Below are positions 1 through 10,774 of a stretch of 64,000 bases of DNA, one piece after another. The DNA is from Cladopsammia gracilis (Eukaryota > Cnidaria > Anthozoa > Scleractinia > Dendrophylliidae), in assembly GCA_022457155.1 (NCBI GenBank), contig JAJGOT010000342.1, positions 62,001 through 126,000 of the forward strand, in the 5' to 3' direction. Each line of letters begins with the position of its first letter. Within the stretch, counting starts at the first letter, position 1. The notes beneath the pieces were generated by a model, which saw nothing but the letters and a program-made list of their open reading frames with translations, made no database searches and was not told where the DNA came from. Both the position numbers and the translations under genes were made by a program.

Positions 1-47
1 GCCCATTAGGGAATCTGAATTTTTCCTTCAATGTTCTATTGTTGTAG

Positions 48-1114
48 GTAGAAGTACCTACAATCAGAGAATTGAGCGGTTGTGGAGAGACGTGTATCGG
101 GATTGCCTTTCCCTATTCTACCAGATCTTTCAGTATCTCGAGATGCATAATATACTTGATGCTGACAATGACATTCACATCTGGTGTTTACACATGGTTT
201 ACCTTCCCATGATCAACCAACATCTAGAAACTTGGAAAGCTTCATGGGTTCATCATCCACTGCGTACTGAAGGTAACAAGTCCCCGATGCAACTGTGGAT
301 TGGTGGACTGCATGCAACACAATTTGGCCAGGCTATTTTAAGTAATACTCGAGATCCAGTAACAGAGGTAAAGTCATAAACTCTCCAAAACAATTTTCCA
401 TTTGACTTTAATGTGTAAAATGACAATAATAACATAACATGTTTCCATGAACATGAACAGTCTAACAGCAACAGTATAAAATCAGTTACATCATTAAAAC
501 TTAATGTTATAAAGTATATCAATTTCAACTGACATCACAAATTTTTTTAAGATTATGATATCAAACCAGAACTTGACAAGTTTTGCATATTTTTATCTTT
601 TGTTATGCAACCGATGGGTTAATTCCTAAAGAGTCCATTATGGCTGAAAATAACTCACTAGTAAAATGCCCCATTGGTGGGGCTCAGAACAGACAAGAAA
701 TGTAACAAAATGAACTACTGTTCCTGAACAAAAACTTGCTTGAACTTTGCATGGTTTGGTTTGAGATTATACAAAACTATCTTCTTTTGTTTCATAGTAA
801 CTGAACTGATTTGAAATAAAACAAATAAAAAATAAAAAACGGAATTGCAACAAATGCAATGCCTTTTTGAATTAGACTTAAGAAAATCTTTCTTACTACA
901 GGAAGAAATCAGTCAATATGGAGTTGATTGGGATGGTCCGGTGAACACAAATGGAGACAACTTAGTGGAAGTTCCGGATACTTCCTGTCCACTGGATGAT
1001 GACGACTTGCAGTCATTAAGACAGCGGATAGATGTTACAGCTGATGATGGAAATTATGGAATATCTACTTTCAATCAACTCATTGCAGAAGTATCAAACA
1101 TACTCCATTCATGA
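48..1114 (+). CDS. Integrase-core (rve-like) protein, 3' two exons
   Basis: Partial gene; its 5' part lies before the window. Exon 48-367 follows a TTGTTGTAG acceptor and ends at GAG|GTAAAG. The next exon, 902-1114, follows TTACTACAG and ends at a TGA stop. The frame is kept across the junction (phase 0). Exon 1 holds NQRIERLWRDV, then a ..LDADNDIHIWCLH.. stretch and NHPLRTE-like HHPLRTEGNKSP. These are hallmarks, as I recall them, of the integrase-core protein family that is multicopy in cnidarians and fish and related to DDE transposases (possibly the IS3EU type). Exon 2 is the acidic tail of that family, with QYGVDWDGP. It runs tail-to-tail with the HECT gene, 613 bp apart. The catalytic residues would lie upstream, so activity cannot be judged. 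The family call is fairly firm; the IS3EU link is inference. Confidence 0.75.
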
Positions 1115-1727
1115 TCAGAATAAATGCAGTAAACACCCGTAAAAAAGAACCTGTGATTTTCTGTTTTAAGAGGGTTTTAATTAGTGATAGATTGACTCTA
1201 ACAGGTCTAATTATGATAACTGCTGTATACTGATCCAACTCTTCTGTGTGGATATTTTCTGAAACTAAACATTGTGCATTTGTAATGGTCCAGCACATGT
1301 ACTTGGATCTGCCAGAGTGCTGTCTAATCTCAAGTAATTTTTCTTATAAGAACGTACTTCATTTGTCAGGCTGAATTGTTTCTTATATATTAATCCACTG
1401 TTTCTTTTATGTGGGTATTTACTGTAATGGTGGGTGAGGTATCAAAAATAACAGTCACTTAATGTTTCTTTCTTAATTTTGTAATATCATTATGGTGATG
1501 TCTAAACAGAACGGCAGAACTGTAACTTGCAAGCCAACACCTACATGTATAATTTTGATTTGCAGCTGAATTTGTATAACTTATTCTTACTAAGTTTGAA
1601 AGTACTAGATTTCACAATATCAGTGTTGTTAAGAAATGTCAAAACACAGCTCTTGAATTTTTGCTACATTAAAAAATATAAATAGCAACCAGTCGCCTGT
1701 GGATACACTAACTCTGTCATCACACAG
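1115..1727. other. Tail-to-tail intergenic spacer
   Basis: AT-rich spacer between the stop codons of the integrase-like and HECT genes. It must hold both 3' UTRs. The small ORFs here show no codon bias or motif. No repeat or RNA gene was recognised. Confidence 0.5.
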
Positions 1728-4700
1728 TCACACACGGTTAAATGACTTTGTTCCTGTAACATTGTTAATTACTCCTTCCATTGAACATTTAAATGTGTCA
1801 TTGTCTGGGAATTTCCTTGGCAATGTCAGACTTTGAAGACAGGTGGATGCAAAAATAGCTGTGCCATCATCAAATTTGACTTGAATTTTCCCCAAACCAA
1901 ATCCAGGTAGAACAGGTGATCCTGTTGCAAAAGTTAAAAATCGCTTTTGGGTTTCTTGGGACCCTCCCTGTAAGAATTGTATGAGATAGTCGTGATAGTC
2001 ATGTGTTGTTGATTCATCACTGCTCATAACTGTAGGGAACTGAAGTGAATCTATGATGGAACCACTCTCCAAGACATTATAGTCGTGCACAAACAACTCT
2101 TCAAACTCTTCTGGATGCTGCAGCATCTCTGTACCAAATCCTAGGGTTGCCAAGCCTTCTCGTAACTGGTCAAGCACGATCTTTGGCTTCCCTATGATGT
2201 CATGGATCATGACAGCTTGTATGACCCTCATTTGGTTTTCGCTCTATGAAATAAAAAAAAAATGTTGTGCCGTTGATACACCTTGATCACGCAGCTACAT
2301 GTACCATTTTTTACAAAACCAAAACAGTTTACTTGCTCCACATAAGAACTATAGTAAACTTCATTGGCATGGGCTCTTTCCCACATAGAATATCTTTGGT
2401 TTCAAGAATAGAAGAGGATCTGATGGTTCATAATTACATTTCATCATAAAAATAAAGAAAATCCATTTGCGTCACATAACTTATAGGAAATTTTCGTGCT
2501 TAACCAATCAGAATAGCAGAAGGCAATAGCTAATAATTTTGCTTCTTTGATGAAGTTCCCCAAATACAATATCTTTTAAAACTGGCATATTATTTGATTG
2601 GGTCTCAAATTACTTTAAACCTTAAAAAAAATCGACTTAATGCACCTTGAACCTTAACTTTTTAACAGTTTTTGAGTCTAGGCCAATGAGATCACTAGTT
2701 GAAACAATGAAAAAAGTTGACATTTCATCGTGCATTGCCGTTCAGCGCTATCCTTATGCGGATCATTACTTAATGGTTTAGGTTTGTCTGTTCTTGTCAC
2801 CAAAAAATAATTTTTTTGTGCATATTCATGCATGCGGGTATTGCTTGCCTTCTCTCTCCAGAAAATGAAAACAAGGATGCAATATTATTGACAACACCAG
2901 GGATAGGTACTGATAGCTATATGTATTATAACTACTGCCTTAGGGAAACTGCTTAGTCTAGTGGTTTTATTATTATGCAGACCAGATGTTGAAAAATCTG
3001 AGAATATATGGAGTAACTCACTGTTAGATTAAAAGTCAGCCCACATTCGGAGAGAATGCTGGTCGTTTCATCGTCATCAAGGGACGAGACATCATTCACC
3101 TCTGCAATCTATAACAATAACAATAAAATATTTCTGCACAGCAATATATGTGAAACCATGTCTGTTCCCAGCACTGTGTGTGGAATCTTTTTGTCAAACA
3201 TGTATTACATGCCTGGATTTTTATTTTTTATTTGGTAATAAGAATTGAGTCATTCCCTAAATACATGTAAAGAAGTAAAGTCATGCACGTGTAACACTGA
3301 GTTTGGACTGGAACACATGGTGCAACATTACTGCACAACATTGCATGCAAGCATTAAATTGCACTGGAACTGTGTCCATTTTAACATCCTTTGGGTGCAC
3401 AGTTGCATGAAACGTAGCATTCTGATTACTAGTCACAGGACAACATGGGTACACAGATAATCTTTTTTTGCTATTTGGATGCCATTAGCAGACTCCCCAC
3501 ATACCCACAGTCATGTTATCTTAAAATTCTCTGGACTAAAAATCACCTTCTCTATGAAACTCCTAACAGGTGCTGAGCAGTCATCGACTGTCATGTTTTG
3601 GACAACTTCATCTGTTTTGCCAGTAGCTAGGTACCTATACACAGAACGAGAAAAAAAAAAACAGGAAACCCCAGTCCTGCAAGCAAAATACTGTGGACGA
3701 TAATTGTCCCTACAAGTTTCATCATTCCTGAAGACACAATATCAGAGTTGTAGATTGGACGGCTTGACTTTTCACCATAAAAGAAGAATTCTGAGATTTC
3801 TTTCAGAAGTTGTGTAAAGAACTGTCTTAACACACCTCCCGTGTCTGCTGCAGGTTGATTTTTAAACACAATTCGAAGTTTCTTTTTGGGATCAAAGTCC
3901 TTGTCCTTGTAATAGGCAAGGGCATCATTTAGAAGATCGTCTTCCTCAACCTTGACTTTTTCTTTCTCAACACTCAAGTTTTTCTTTAGCTCTTCAATTA
4001 TGGCTTGCAAGGAAGCTGGTGCATTATGAAAAGCTGATTGGAAGAGACCACTGTCATCCTCGTCATCTTCTGCCCCGGCCAGTTGTAATGCAGCCTTTCT
4101 AACAGTGCCATGGACCAACAGGCTATCACGCAAACAGTCTATTGGTTTGCTGGGAAACATTTCCTGCAACTGGCTGAGTTCATCGTCAGTGATAAAGGAA
4201 GGTCCAGCTAGAGATGGATCATCATCATCTGGGATGGTATCCTCAATGTTAGAGATCTTGGTGTTTCTGCAAGTCAAAACAGAAAATGCAGCTTAAAACT
4301 AAATTACATAAAATTATGTATATTATTGATAGATTATATTAGTAATCTATCTTTATTATTATTTATCCATTTATCATTATTAATCTATTTAATTTGTATA
4401 TATTACTGTATTATTAAATATATTTTGAACAGCAGAGTTGTGTATTTCATGTGCATGATCTCTTTTTATTTTTTAGGTCCAGATTCTCAAGATACTTGAG
4501 CTTATAAATTATGTTTAATGTAAGATGAAGGATGATAAAAGCTTGTCCAGAACTAAAATATACGAGGTTTTTTATATGGGTTATTGGTTCAGATTGGGGT
4601 CAAGTTATTAGGATTTTGGCAAAGTTATTTTTTGGTATGTTTGTGTACCAAGTTGAATTTATACATGATTGACAATTTGTTGGATTTAGTGATTGATTTG

Positions 4701-6537
4701 TTCCTGGCCTGATTTGGTGGTTCATTGGTTAAGTGCCTGTACTTATTAACATTAATATTATTTAAGATCTATAACACTCTATGATTTTGATAGGACTCAC
4801 TAGTCAAAAATTTGATAAAGATCTACTTGTATAATTACAGTATTATTGTATTATTAAATAATACATGTGTAAACTACTATGCGGACTAACCTCTCTAGGA
4901 AATCATCCAAGGGAGTTGTACTGCTGGATCTCTTTAAGACAAGGAGTGGTGTTAATTTAAATGTGATTCAGGTAAAGTAAATTGCGTTAATTATTTTATG
5001 CTGAAATGTAAAAGAGCTACATGCACAACAAGAATGCTCAGGAGCCTTTGTCAGCCCTTATAAATATTGCAATGAACAGAACCCAGGAATATTTGGCATT
5101 AATTCCACAATCAGATCAAGAACATCTCACTAACCATAAAGATCACCCTTTGATTTAAAATCATTTGAGAGATTGTCTCTTGATCTGACTGTACTCATTT
5201 CCACCACCGGCACTGTTGTATAGTATAAATACTGGTTCAAAATCAGACTTGTACCTTGGTGGTCTCTCTTGTCTAATTAACTGTGCAAAGAATGAAACTG
5301 AGGACTCATCAATGTGAAGCTTGATGTCATCAAGAAGTACTCTCCAGGAAGTGCTTCTTGCTGATGTCATAACACAAAAGGTACACTTCAAGGCTTAAAA
5401 AGCAGAATGCTTGGGAACTGGGCCAGAACAAAAGAACACTGGTTGAATAGTAAAAAGTGAAGAAAGACCTACCTTCTGTGTTTTACCATGAACTTCCTCT
5501 GTATGGTGTCTAAGTTCATGCATTGGTACTTCCTCGTGACACTGTAAACATTTTACACGTGGTCCAGATGTCTGATTATGCAAAAAAAAAAAAAATCAAC
5601 TTTTTCGCTCTTATAATAAATCACATACACTAACACATCATGTCATTGGTGCTAAACAAGTTTTACTTCATGGGTCCTATTGATGTAATCTACCTGAGTC
5701 AACCCTTCCCTGAGTTACATTCCTGGGTGAGTTAAAAACTGATGCTATGCATAACAAACAAGTCACATTGGGTTTTTTGTTTTACTTGTGATTGGTTGAC
5801 AAGATGGCATGAGTGTTTTTAACCAACCATTGAGCACAGAAAAGCAAAACAAAAAACAATATCCTAATCAATTGAATGAAGTATGATCTTATATTTTAAT
5901 TTACAAACAATGACTTGGGGACTCGGACATCCCAGTTGTTACTTAATTTAAATTACAACAATTTCATATCAGAAAAGTGAAAATCGTTTGCTTACTTTCA
6001 CTGTGGTGCAGTGAACCTCTGCTTCCTCGATTGCATCCAGATCCTGCTGTAAGGGTCGAACATAGACATGGGCTTGGCCTGCTAGCTCCTTGATTCTCGC
6101 TGTAGTGTAAGGTGGGGGTATATTGTGAAACCCTTGTTCTGGGCCCCCTCGTTGATAAAGCAACAGTTCGTAACCACCACCTGCTTGCAGTAAAGGGAAC
6201 TTTTCCACAAGGCTGTGGTGGACATCAGTGGCAGTGCTGTTGATGTCTAATGTAATTGATCCTGGCCCCAGGCCACAGTTTGAAAGGCCTGTCTTTTCAT
6301 ACACAGAGCTTGGTGGTTTTTCACAATTAACTTTCGACAAACAGAAAAATTTTAAAGTGCAGCACTGAAGTTTTCCTTTTCCCTTTTTACTACTGCTCAT
6401 AGACTTCTTGTTTCTTGGATTAAATCCTTCACTTCTTGCCGGCCTGTAGTTGAAAACCCTTTGGTGTTCTTGTATTGAACTTGCAGGTCTTACTTCAACA
6501 CGACTTGTGGTATGGTTGGTCTGATCATCAGCATCAC
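1728..6537 (-). CDS. HECT-domain E3 ubiquitin ligase-like gene, multi-exon, 5' end missing
   Basis: Leftward gene assembled from splice signals. Exon 6537-5995 (acceptor TTTCAG, donor AAA|GTAAGC) has a GGYELLLYQRGG..IPPPYT..VYVRPLQQDL block. Exon 5571-5473 (donor AAG|GTAGGT) is a small C2H2-like finger, CLQCHEEVPMHELRHH. Coding sequence near 5391-5161 has unresolved borders. Exon about 4270-3547 has a CUE/UBA-like helix block (ELSQLQEMFPSKPID) and the HECT N-lobe (RIVFKNQPAADTGGVLRQFF). Exon 3101-3022 encodes VNDVSSLDDDETTSIL. Exon 2243-1728 is the C-lobe with the catalytic cysteine in IFASTCLQSLTLP. HECT ligases carry ubiquitin on that cysteine before passing it to a substrate. A run of 11 T near 3650-3661 shifts the frame inside the N-lobe, so the copy may be a pseudogene or hold an assembly error. 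The G2E3-like family is the closest I can name. The first exon may have been cut off by the PLE at 6.7 kb. Confidence 0.72.
2244..3021 (-). other. Intron of the HECT gene
   Basis: Inferred intron between exons 3101-3022 and 2243-1728, with GTGAGT donor and ..TTTCATAG acceptor. It is AT-rich with no recognisable inserted element. Confidence 0.5.
4271..5160 (-). other. Intronic region of the HECT gene
   Basis: AT-rich stretch between the N-lobe exon and the exon near 5.2-5.4 kb. It has runs such as TTATTATTTATCC near 4350. No coding exon, repeat boundary or RNA gene could be supported. Confidence 0.4.
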
Positions 6538-6685
6538 CTGAAATTAGGAAATGGTAAAACTTTCATGAGATTGATGTTTTGCTCCCACTCCCTCTCCCCC
6601 TCTCCATCAGGATTCTTCAGTGCTTCATTACAGATTCCAAGTATTTTTGATCTTGTAACGAAGCACTGAAGAAGCCCGAAGGGAG

Positions 6686-6686
<1 letters not shown>

Positions 6687-6728
<42 letters not shown>
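6687..6728. repeat. (TA)n microsatellite
   Basis: About 40 bp of uninterrupted TA next to the 3' edge of the PLE that begins near 6730. Such TA tracts also abut retroelement remnants at 44.8 and 45.1 kb in this window. Confidence 0.95.
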
Positions 6729-6729
<1 letters not shown>

Positions 6730-6730
<1 letters not shown>

Positions 6731-7201
6731 ATATAATAAAATAATGAATTGAAGACTTCATCAGGTATAAAAGTGCTCAATAGATAAACTAGAGCGATAT
6801 GTAGATTTGTAGATTACTTGGATTACTTGGTCGAAGACATTTATTCACTGCTACTCAGAGTTTCATGCTTCTTACGAAGCAATCATCAGGCAACTGCCTA
6901 CAATAACGGATACATAGAAAAACATACAAAATTTGAAATTACAGAACAATACCTAATGGCGTGACGTGCGGAGATATGATTGGTTAACTAAACGAATACA
7001 GTTTTCAACAGGAATTTCTTAGAATGTCTACAAGTAGAAAGGAGTTCGCTTCTATTGTTCAGTGTTGACATTTCAGGACTGCATATGATGAAATATTTTT
7101 CCCATAAACATAAATTACAACGCTTGTTTACATTTGAATACGATCTTGCTTGTTTAATCTTACGCCATTTGATGTTTTAAATGACGTCTCTTTCTTTTAA
7201 G
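6730..7201 (-). repeat. PLE 3' UTR, downstream copy
   Basis: 3' untranslated region plus the end of the GIY-YIG ORF. It is almost base-for-base the same as 11954-12421 apart from a few substitutions and a short indel near 6811. It forms the downstream pLTR. Confidence 0.85.
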
Positions 7202-8032
7202 CTCCAGATGTATTTGCTTAATTCTGTTGCATGCTTGTATTTTTCATTTCTAAATGAGCATACATGATTTCTGTATCTTAATTTAAACGCTGTGTCACAA
7301 AGCCCGACGTATGTCTCTTTGGAGGATGATGTTGTGACTTCAGCTTGGTAAATGATGTTTGTGTCGTTGCATTTTCCGTTCATGGGGCACGTGCTTGGGT
7401 TCCGGCAGTTACAATTACTATCTTGGGTGAGATCAGACTTATTAATTTGTGATTTGTTGTGGTTGGATATAATCGATTTTATATTATTCATGCAGCTGTA
7501 GCTCAATTTAAGCGTATTCCGGTTGAAAAGCTTGTGGAGTGGATTTGATTTGGGAAAATGTTGATCAACGAGAGAAAGGAAGCACTTTCCTACGTTTGTT
7601 TTGACGTTCATGCTGTAGGGTGGATTGTACCAAAGAATTTTCCTTGGACGGTTCATTCGTGATTGTTGTGACTCGTTGCGTGACTCTTTGAATGCCAGGT
7701 TGTTATTGTAGCCACTTTTGTGGAGCGCTTCTTGGTACACGGTTTTGGCATTGTCAAAACAATCACGGTCTGAAGATATTTCGGAAAGCCGCTTGTTGAT
7801 GGAATCTGGAATATTCTTGATGATGGATGGTGGATGATTTGATTTCTTGTGTACATACAGTGGGATGTTGCCTTCTTTTGTGAATGGATAGTGTTTGCTA
7901 CTTCGCAGGTCAAGCGTGACGTCTAGGAAGTTCACGATGGTTTTGTTTGCTTCTATTGTTATCTTAAGGTCATTGTCGCGAAAGATTTTACACAGTTCCT
8001 TTTTGATTTTTAAGCGATGACGAAGTCATCGC

Positions 8033-8684
8033 GTTATTGCCGTCGTGCTGTGGTGTCTGTCCGGCGGCTGTCCGGATTACACCCGAGAAACACTGGGAAC
8101 TAGCCTTGGAAGATAAGGTCACGTGACCACCTCGTCTTTGCTCCGCCATTTTGTTTTGAAGTGTGGAGAAAAGGTTTGTTTGCCTGTTTCAAATTTTACA
8201 CCGCCGTGCTTTATTTATCGTGAATATATGTATGTATGTATATCACGAAGTGATATACATACATTAGCAGTACATACTCGCACTCGCGATAGGCAAAAGG
8301 TCTGGGAGTCCGGGCGCTGTTTCAGAACGGATCTTTGCTTCTCTCAGAAAGAACTTGTCAGAACTGAAGGCCAGAAATAGCGCCGAAATAGCATTGATTT
8401 ACTGAACTTGACTTATAACTGCGTATCCTACGAGAGCTGTTACCTGAAAACGAAGTGTACGGTGGTTCATGATCAGTTGTGTATCTGTTGTGTATCGGAG
8501 CAACTTCATTGTATCGAAGGAAGAGAAGGAAAGTAATAAACAGTTTATCTAGGATTCAAGCTATTAATAAAGGTGAGCCATCATTACCAGCATATTGTGT
8601 ATACAGTTATGGTATATTTAATGTAATATAGAGCCGCTGTGGGGTTGTATAATGCTTATCTCAAAGCCAGAGAATGTTTAAATC
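8033..8684 (+). other. 5' region of the 2A-protein element
   Basis: Leader-like DNA with CTCCGCCATTTTG (8140), a hairpin at about 8230-8260 and possible splice sites (GTGAGCC near 8573). It probably holds the promoter and 5' exon of the 2A gene. No conserved domain was seen in its short ORFs. Confidence 0.35.
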
Positions 8685-9419
8685 GTGTCAAAGGAAAATT
8701 CTGGTCTATGTTGTTATTTCTGTTTTATCTGGAAGCTATACCTTCCAACTTTGAGAAATCTTGTTTATGCGTTGCAAATGAGTTACTACACTAAGCTTTG
8801 GTTCACACAAATCTGCATGTATCGTTGTTATATTCCACTTCTGATTCGACTTGCTAACGATGTAGAAATGAATCCTGGTCCTTGCTATTTTGTAGGATAT
8901 ACCTCAAAGATACATTGTAGTTACGTACATCTGATTTTCATCAGGGCAATGTCTCGCTGTTTGGAAGTAATTCTGTTAAACAGTGTGTATGCTATGTGCT
9001 TGACGGCCGTTGTTTACAATTTTAGAACGAATGCATCGGCTTGGATTAGAAACAATTTAAATGAAATATTGTTGCTTGGTAATTCACTTTATTCCCATTT
9101 ATGTAAGTTTGCAGGAAAAGACTATTTGTTGCTGTCCGAGATTCCTTCTGCTTTATCGATCAACAATGAAACATTTTTTATTAGGTTCAGTGATAGCAGT
9201 ACTGGTGACTTACAGATGTCAAATATAAGAGATTGTCATTTACCATTACAACATGCTTTCAATATGTTGATGACACAGTATTATGCTTTTCTGTTGATCA
9301 TTGAAATAAACACAGTTGCTGCTACTGTTGACAACCATGGTCATTACAAATTATTTGATTCCCATTCACGAGATAGTCATGGAAATGTTGCTACAAATGG
9401 AACAAGTGTTCTGTTATAG
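8685..9419 (+). CDS. 2A-peptide protein with protease-like C-terminal domain
   Basis: 244-residue ORF. Residues 59-66 are DVEMNPGP (nt 8859-8882), the consensus of 2A ribosome-skipping peptides, preceded by the expected hydrophobic PLLIRLAN. Translation would release a peptide ending NPG and restart at the proline. Downstream are NNLNEILLLGN and YLLLSEIPSALS, then GDLQ..LPLQHAFNMLM and YKLFDSHSRDSHGN..GTSVLL (residues 221-244). I recall this last block from cnidarian transposon proteins with an OTU/C76-like cysteine protease fold, where DSHSRD would carry the His/Asp. The expected active-site cysteine was not seen, and the ORF stops soon after GTSVLL, so it may be truncated. The 2A motif is certain as sequence; the protease assignment is tentative. 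Confidence 0.6.
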   Translation: MSKENSGLCCYFCFIWKLYLPTLRNLVYALQMSYYTKLWFTQICMYRCYIPLLIRLANDVEMNPGPCYFVGYTSKIHCSYVHLIFIRAMSRCLEVILLNSVYAMCLTAVVYNFRTNASAWIRNNLNEILLLGNSLYSHLCKFAGKDYLLLSEIPSALSINNETFFIRFSDSSTGDLQMSNIRDCHLPLQHAFNMLMTQYYAFLLIIEINTVAATVDNHGHYKLFDSHSRDSHGNVATNGTSVLL

Positions 9420-9621
9420 GGGAAGTGGTGCAATGTCTTCAGAATTTCTACCAAAGTGTTTTCCCCATGTGTTTTTCATGAAGCACATAACTGAAAGTTA
9501 AGAAAGGGTGAGAACATTATCTTGTACATATTGGGCTAACGCCCAATAACGCCCCGCTTGGAAACCAGCTATTGTATATAGTTGTAGTGGCTAGCGTTGT
9601 AAAATAAAGTGTATGTATGTA

Positions 9622-9725
9622 GGGATGGACCATTTTAATTTTGAAGGGGTGGGGGGGGGGGGGCAATTTTTCTGTGCAAGAATTTTTTTTTTTTGCCTTG
9701 AGGTTGTGCAAGAATTTTCTTTCTG
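9622..9725. repeat. Fragment of a GGATGGACCATTTTA-type MITE
   Basis: GGATGGACCATTTTAATTTT followed by a long G run and a twice repeated TGCAAGAATTTT. The same terminal motif bounds inverted modules at 14424-14612 and 59148-59352. Only one end is recognisable here. The rest of 9726-10774 shows no gene. Confidence 0.55.
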
Positions 9726-10774
9726 TCTTCACCGGTTATTACATGTGACTAGCCACATGTAACAGTTTTTCAATACATAAAATGAAATCTCTCAGCTCCC
9801 AAATTGAATTCTTCACCATCCATTGTATCTCTAAATGAAGCACTTTAATTCATCTTTTAAGTCCCCTTTTAAGGCACAAACATGGAAACAATTTCCAGTT
9901 GTTGTCATTAGCAATTGTAACAGTTTTAATCATGTACATTGTACAGTTCAAATTGTGCCTCCTGTATTAACACTTCATAGTAACGCTGTAAGGAATCAGA
10001 AAAACAGCTATCCGGACAACACTGGACTGATTATCAATTGTAACTTGCAAAATGTACAAGTAAAACAAACTCAGATGTAATTTTAATCTCAAATAATTTG
10101 AAAATGAAAATGTTACCTGTTCTTGACGGGTGTGTGACATTATATTAAGCCTGATCAGCATAGAATTATACCAACCAAGTATGACAAAATAAATTCCAAT
10201 CCATATTTGTCACAAATATGAAGGAAAAACGATGAATTGTTTTGATTTTGCACACGAATTTGTGCAACATGGTTTAAATAAAATGTGCAATTACCAATGC
10301 AGCAACCACAATTATTGTGTAATAAATCTTCTCATGCATATCACGAGTATCGGTGTCAGCCAGGACCAGTCTTAACAGGAAGTTCTGGTATAAAAAGGGC
10401 TGACCTGGCCATTCTCACCTTCGGTTTTCAATCAAACATAAAAGAATCAACAACTGACAAACATACGTTATTCCTACAACCATAAGTACAAAAATTGAAA
10501 AAAAGTCATTTTACCAATGAAAGTTGAATCTATCACAAGTCCTTGACTACTTCTGGTATTATATTATTTGCTGGGGCAATATTCTGGTTTAATGAGCATT
10601 TGTAAGCAAATTTCATTTGTAGGATGCTCTGGTCAACAGCATGCACCGACTGGAAGTCGCCGAAATTTGCATTTCACACCGACCCTTTTCTAGTGGAACT
10701 TCGCATTTAAATCGAGTGATTCACTGATTTTATCAGAGCACCCCAGACCTATTGATTTAACGCCAAGTTGAAAC
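9726..10774. other. Non-coding 3' part of the 2A-protein element
   Basis: AT-rich, with only short ORFs lacking motifs. A short inverted motif, ACATGTGACTAGCCACATGT, lies near 9743. Nothing else could be supported. Confidence 0.35.

Noticed and set aside
48..1114. Integrase-like gene as the missing integrase of the virus element
   Set aside because: It lies 27 kb away outside the TIRs and belongs to a different integrase-core family paired with the HECT gene.
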